Shown here in pieces: positions 4,429 to 6,168 of a DNA stretch of 6,168 bases. The position numbers and the translations under genes are program-made. The stretch spans positions 1 to 6,168 of the forward strand of contig CAMLEX010000320.1 in NCBI GenBank assembly GCA_946479055.1, written 5' to 3'. The stretch comes from an uncultured Bacteroidota bacterium. GTDB taxonomy: Bacteria; Bacteroidota; Bacteroidia; Chitinophagales; Chitinophagaceae. The notes below the pieces were generated by a model. It ran no database searches and was not told where the DNA came from. It was given only the letters and a program-made list of their open reading frames with translations. Each line of letters opens with the position of its first letter. Position 1 is the first letter of the stretch.

Positions 4429-5785
4429 GCAAGCGTTCTGCACAGTTTGATAAAGATCGCAGATGATGATAAGTTCCCTTCCAGATATGTCCCTTTAATC
4501 CTGTTTTACTTTCCGGCCTTGTGTCGAGACCTTCTTCATACCAGTCGCCATGAATAGGGTCTATTAAATAAGTTTGTATGTACCGCCACATCATTTTAAA
4601 TTTTTCAAAATAATGCATCGTATCATTGGGGAAATGATCAGCCATCAGCAAGAGTGTATTTAATCCTTCGGCTTGTGACCACCAGTTCTTACTATTTCTT
4701 ATAATAGAAATATCTTTTTTGTGTTTGAAGTAATATGCTTCATCATAAAAGCCGCCTGTTTTATTATCCCATCCATTTCGCAGTGCATGATCCACCATGC
4801 GTTTAGCTACAATCATAGTAGCCGTATCATTCTTTAATCCTAATGCGTGTGAGGCCTCCAGCATCAGGTAAGCTGTTTCTACATCATGGCCGAAAGATAC
4901 ATGATCAAGGTTGCTATGTTGTAATATCACGGCTTCCGATGAATCCTGAAAAGATACAGGCGTCCAGTCGGGTTGTAAAAAAAGTACCAGGTTGCCTTTT
5001 TTTGTGGTAATAATATCCCGGATCAACCATAACATTTCCTCCAGGCGTTTCCGAAGCAATGGATCGGGCCATACTGCATATAATTCAGTAAAAGCTTCCA
5101 ACAGATGAATTGATGTATTCTGATCTTTATAGCCAATAGAAGAGGTTGAAGGAATAGCGGCAGTTCTTTTAACGGGTGTTCCATCTGGCAACAGATCCTG
5201 GTAATAACCTTTGTATATCGGATCATGGCAATGTTTTTCAAGCCACCAAAAGCAATTTTTTGCCAGCCTCAATGCATTAGTATCACCGGATCTGCGGTAC
5301 CAGGCCGCCGATGCATAAATACCAAAAGCATTTCCGTAAGTCATTTTTCCCGTACTATCTTTTACATTCCCTTTACGATCGACAAGCGTAAAAAAACCAC
5401 CATTGGTTTTATCCCACATTGTATTTTGCAAAAACGCAAATCCATGTCTTGCACATTCTTTATAATAAACAACACCAGGGTATAATCTTGAAGCTGTTGC
5501 ATTGGACCATACATGCCGTGCCTGGGTCACAATCATTTTATCCTGCGGGCCTGTTGGCAAAAAATTATAAGTAAACGTGCTGAGAAATCCTCCATATAAA
5601 CTGTCAATGCTTTGAGGATACCATTTATTCAGTAACTCTGTCCGGATGGATTTTTCCATCTCCGCAGCTATTTGCAATCGTTCATTGATAGCACCTGCTT
5701 TTGGGGGAGATTGCTTTTGAGCTGATACAGACACACCCGCCAATAAAAAAAATGCAGCAGAGATCATATGAGGCAAGGCTTTCAT
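4415..5785 (-). CDS. Secreted AGE (N-acylglucosamine/cellobiose 2-epimerase) superfamily protein
   Basis: A 456-residue (alpha/alpha)6-barrel protein of the AGE family, whose members epimerise or isomerise sugars (N-acylglucosamine 2-epimerase, cellobiose 2-epimerase, mannose isomerase). Visible conserved segments in order: QARHVW (88-93), GGFF near 130, TYGNAFGIYA (149-158), NTSIHLLEAFTELY (223-236), SFGHDVETAYL (297-307), NWWSQAEGLNTLL (367-379), GDWYEE (413-418) and HIWKGTYHHLRSL (433-445). Candidate catalytic/substrate residues are Arg90, His227, His300, Glu303, Trp369, Glu373 and His440; the H-x2-E and W-x3-E spacings fit cellobiose 2-epimerases. Residues 1-22 are a signal peptide (AAFFLLAGVSVSA, then Q), so it should act in the periplasm, whereas characterised family enzymes are mostly cytoplasmic. 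Length exceeds the usual ~390-420 mainly because of the leader and insertions. No co-directional neighbour is adjacent, so its substrate cannot be read from context. Met7 is an alternative start. Confidence 0.9.
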   Translation of the reverse strand: MKALPHMISAAFFLLAGVSVSAQKQSPPKAGAINERLQIAAEMEKSIRTELLNKWYPQSIDSLYGGFLSTFTYNFLPTGPQDKMIVTQARHVWSNATASRLYPGVVYYKECARHGFAFLQNTMWDKTNGGFFTLVDRKGNVKDSTGKMTYGNAFGIYASAAWYRRSGDTNALRLAKNCFWWLEKHCHDPIYKGYYQDLLPDGTPVKRTAAIPSTSSIGYKDQNTSIHLLEAFTELYAVWPDPLLRKRLEEMLWLIRDIITTKKGNLVLFLQPDWTPVSFQDSSEAVILQHSNLDHVSFGHDVETAYLMLEASHALGLKNDTATMIVAKRMVDHALRNGWDNKTGGFYDEAYYFKHKKDISIIRNSKNWWSQAEGLNTLLLMADHFPNDTMHYFEKFKMMWRYIQTYLIDPIHGDWYEEGLDTRPESKTGLKGHIWKGTYHHLRSLSNCAERLRRSE

Positions 5786-5862
5786 TTATTAAAGATAAAA
5801 TAAGTATGAGCTATAATCATACGTCTTCAGTGAGAGTGTTGGGTGTATCCTGGATTACCGCT

Positions 5863-5941
5863 GCCCTGGTGTCGCTCACGCACCAATTTAATCAAATCAT
5901 AGTTCCGGTACGTGGAACGACACCGGCGCCTTCTTTTTTTT
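5863..5941 (+). repeat. Imperfect-hairpin intergenic repeat, copy 2, with T-rich tail
   Basis: GGTGTCG (5868-5874) pairs with CGACACC (5918-5924), and CACG (5877-5880) with CGTG (5911-5914). The outer bases continue the stem with one mismatch. The loop holds ATCAAATCATAGTTCCG, differing from copy 1 (420-498) by one deleted A. Unlike copy 1 it is followed at once by TTCTTTTTTTT on the plus strand, so it could act as an intrinsic terminator for plus-strand RNA, although the loop is long and no plus-strand gene precedes it. It lies about 80 bp upstream of the epimerase-like start. Confidence 0.7.
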
Positions 5942-5945
5942 ACGG

Positions 5946-5959
5946 ACACACACCAAGGC
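5946..5959 (-). repeat. Inverted 14-nt match to the 5' arm of hairpin copy 1
   Basis: ACACACACCAAGGC is the exact reverse complement of GCCTTGGTGTGTGT at 420-433, the left end of hairpin copy 1. It is also an inverted near-match to the left end of copy 2 (GCCCTGGTGT, 5863-5872). Together these bound a ~97-bp interval (5863-5959) with inverted ends, as expected of a small palindromic element; it may equally be a fragment of a third, reversed copy. Confidence 0.5.
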
Positions 5960-5986
5960 TGTGACTAAAGAAGATTGCTTTGTTTC

Positions 5987-6088
5987 GGCCGCTTGTAATT
6001 AACGATGTTATTCAACTGTGTTTTGCGGCCTTACAATGACGGGGCCGCTGGCAATTAACAATACAATTCAACTGTGTTTTCAGCGGCC
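5987..6088. repeat. Two tandem GGCCGC...GCGGCC hairpins with conserved loops
   Basis: Unit 1 pairs GGCCGC (5987-5992) with GCGGCC (6025-6030). Unit 2 pairs GGCCGCTG (6043-6050) with CAGCGGCC (6081-6088). The ~30-nt loops share ATTCAACTGTGTTTT exactly and AATTAAC nearby, with differences concentrated between these blocks. The units start 56 bp apart and each is followed within a few bases by ATGACG. Preceded by AGATTGCTT and followed by GTTGCTTCGG...AGCAATGACGGG, they look like hairpin inserts in a REP-like palindromic repeat. Function is unknown. Confidence 0.75.
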
Positions 6089-6168
6089 TCGATGACGTTG
6101 CTTCGGTTCCCTAGCAATGACGGGCACTCCGATTACGAAAGAACACATCAAAGCGCCGGAGTCTCCGT

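Larger units (their letters stand above)
5786..6168. other. Gene-free, hairpin-dense right-end spacer
   Basis: No coding region is supported in these 383 bp. The first ~75 bp must carry the promoter of the epimerase-like gene; TATCTTTA just upstream of its ATG resembles a -7 element but no TTTG lies at the right distance. The remainder is repeats listed separately. Small dyads close the window: CGTTGCT/AGCAATG (6096-6102 with 6113-6119) and ACTCCG/CGGAGT (6126-6131 with 6157-6162). The string GTTGCTTCGGTTCCCTAGCAATGACGGG resembles (in pieces GTTGCTTCGG and AGCAATGACGGG) widespread GATTGCTTCG...GCAATGACG REP-like intergenic repeats. Confidence 0.6.

Noticed and set aside
5701..5964. Plus-strand 87-codon frame opposite the epimerase-like start
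   Set aside because: It is antisense to the signal-peptide region and then crosses the hairpin repeat; no domain or start context.
5987..6168. Possible CRISPR array or tRNA at the right end
   Set aside because: Only two imperfect units with self-complementary ends and no regular spacers; no cloverleaf or conserved tRNA strings.

Overview
The window looks like ordinary chromosomal DNA of a Bacteroidota bacterium, probably a Chitinophagaceae/Sphingobacteriales relative. This is inferred from protein style (short Crp/Fnr regulator with an IASYLGIT helix-turn-helix, SPI signal peptides ending in ...AQ, barrel-like secreted hypotheticals), from A/T-rich start regions with no Shine-Dalgarno, and from moderate-to-low GC. 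It has no rRNA, tRNA, CRISPR array, complete transposon or phage gene.

Layout, left to right. Positions 1-293 (-) hold the N-terminal part of a dihydrofolate-reductase/RibD-like protein cut by the window edge. Positions 294-873 are a gene-free, repeat-rich spacer. A Crp/Fnr-type regulator (874-1455, +) and a DoxX-family membrane protein (1605-2060, +) follow, separated by 149 bp that contain a dyad (1526-1548), and the pair ends in a good intrinsic terminator (2081-2122). Convergent to them on the minus strand are two exported proteins: an Ala/Thr/Ser/Lys-rich low-complexity protein (3087-3755) and, downstream of it past a hairpin terminator, a probable outer-membrane barrel-like protein (2186-3019). 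After another gene-poor 650 bp comes a secreted AGE/cellobiose-2-epimerase-superfamily protein (4415-5785, -). The right end (5786-6168) again has no gene and is packed with hairpins.

How the genes relate. The regulator may control itself and the DoxX gene, but only proximity and the dyad suggest this. The two exported hypotheticals could share a transcript, with read-through limited by the hairpin between them. The epimerase-like protein stands alone in the visible part. There is no evidence of a multi-gene defence or biosynthetic system.

The most unusual content is intergenic. Three spacers carry modular repeats: (i) an imperfect hairpin with a conserved loop (420-498 and 5863-5930), with paired arms kept despite sequence changes; (ii) a two-part repeat, contiguous at 4208-4307 but split by 223 bp at 504-823; (iii) two tandem GGCCGC...GCGGCC hairpins with near-identical loops (5987-6088), set among sequence resembling GATTGCTT...GCAATGACG REP-like elements. 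These look like members of dispersed intergenic repeat families that could be defined genome-wide.
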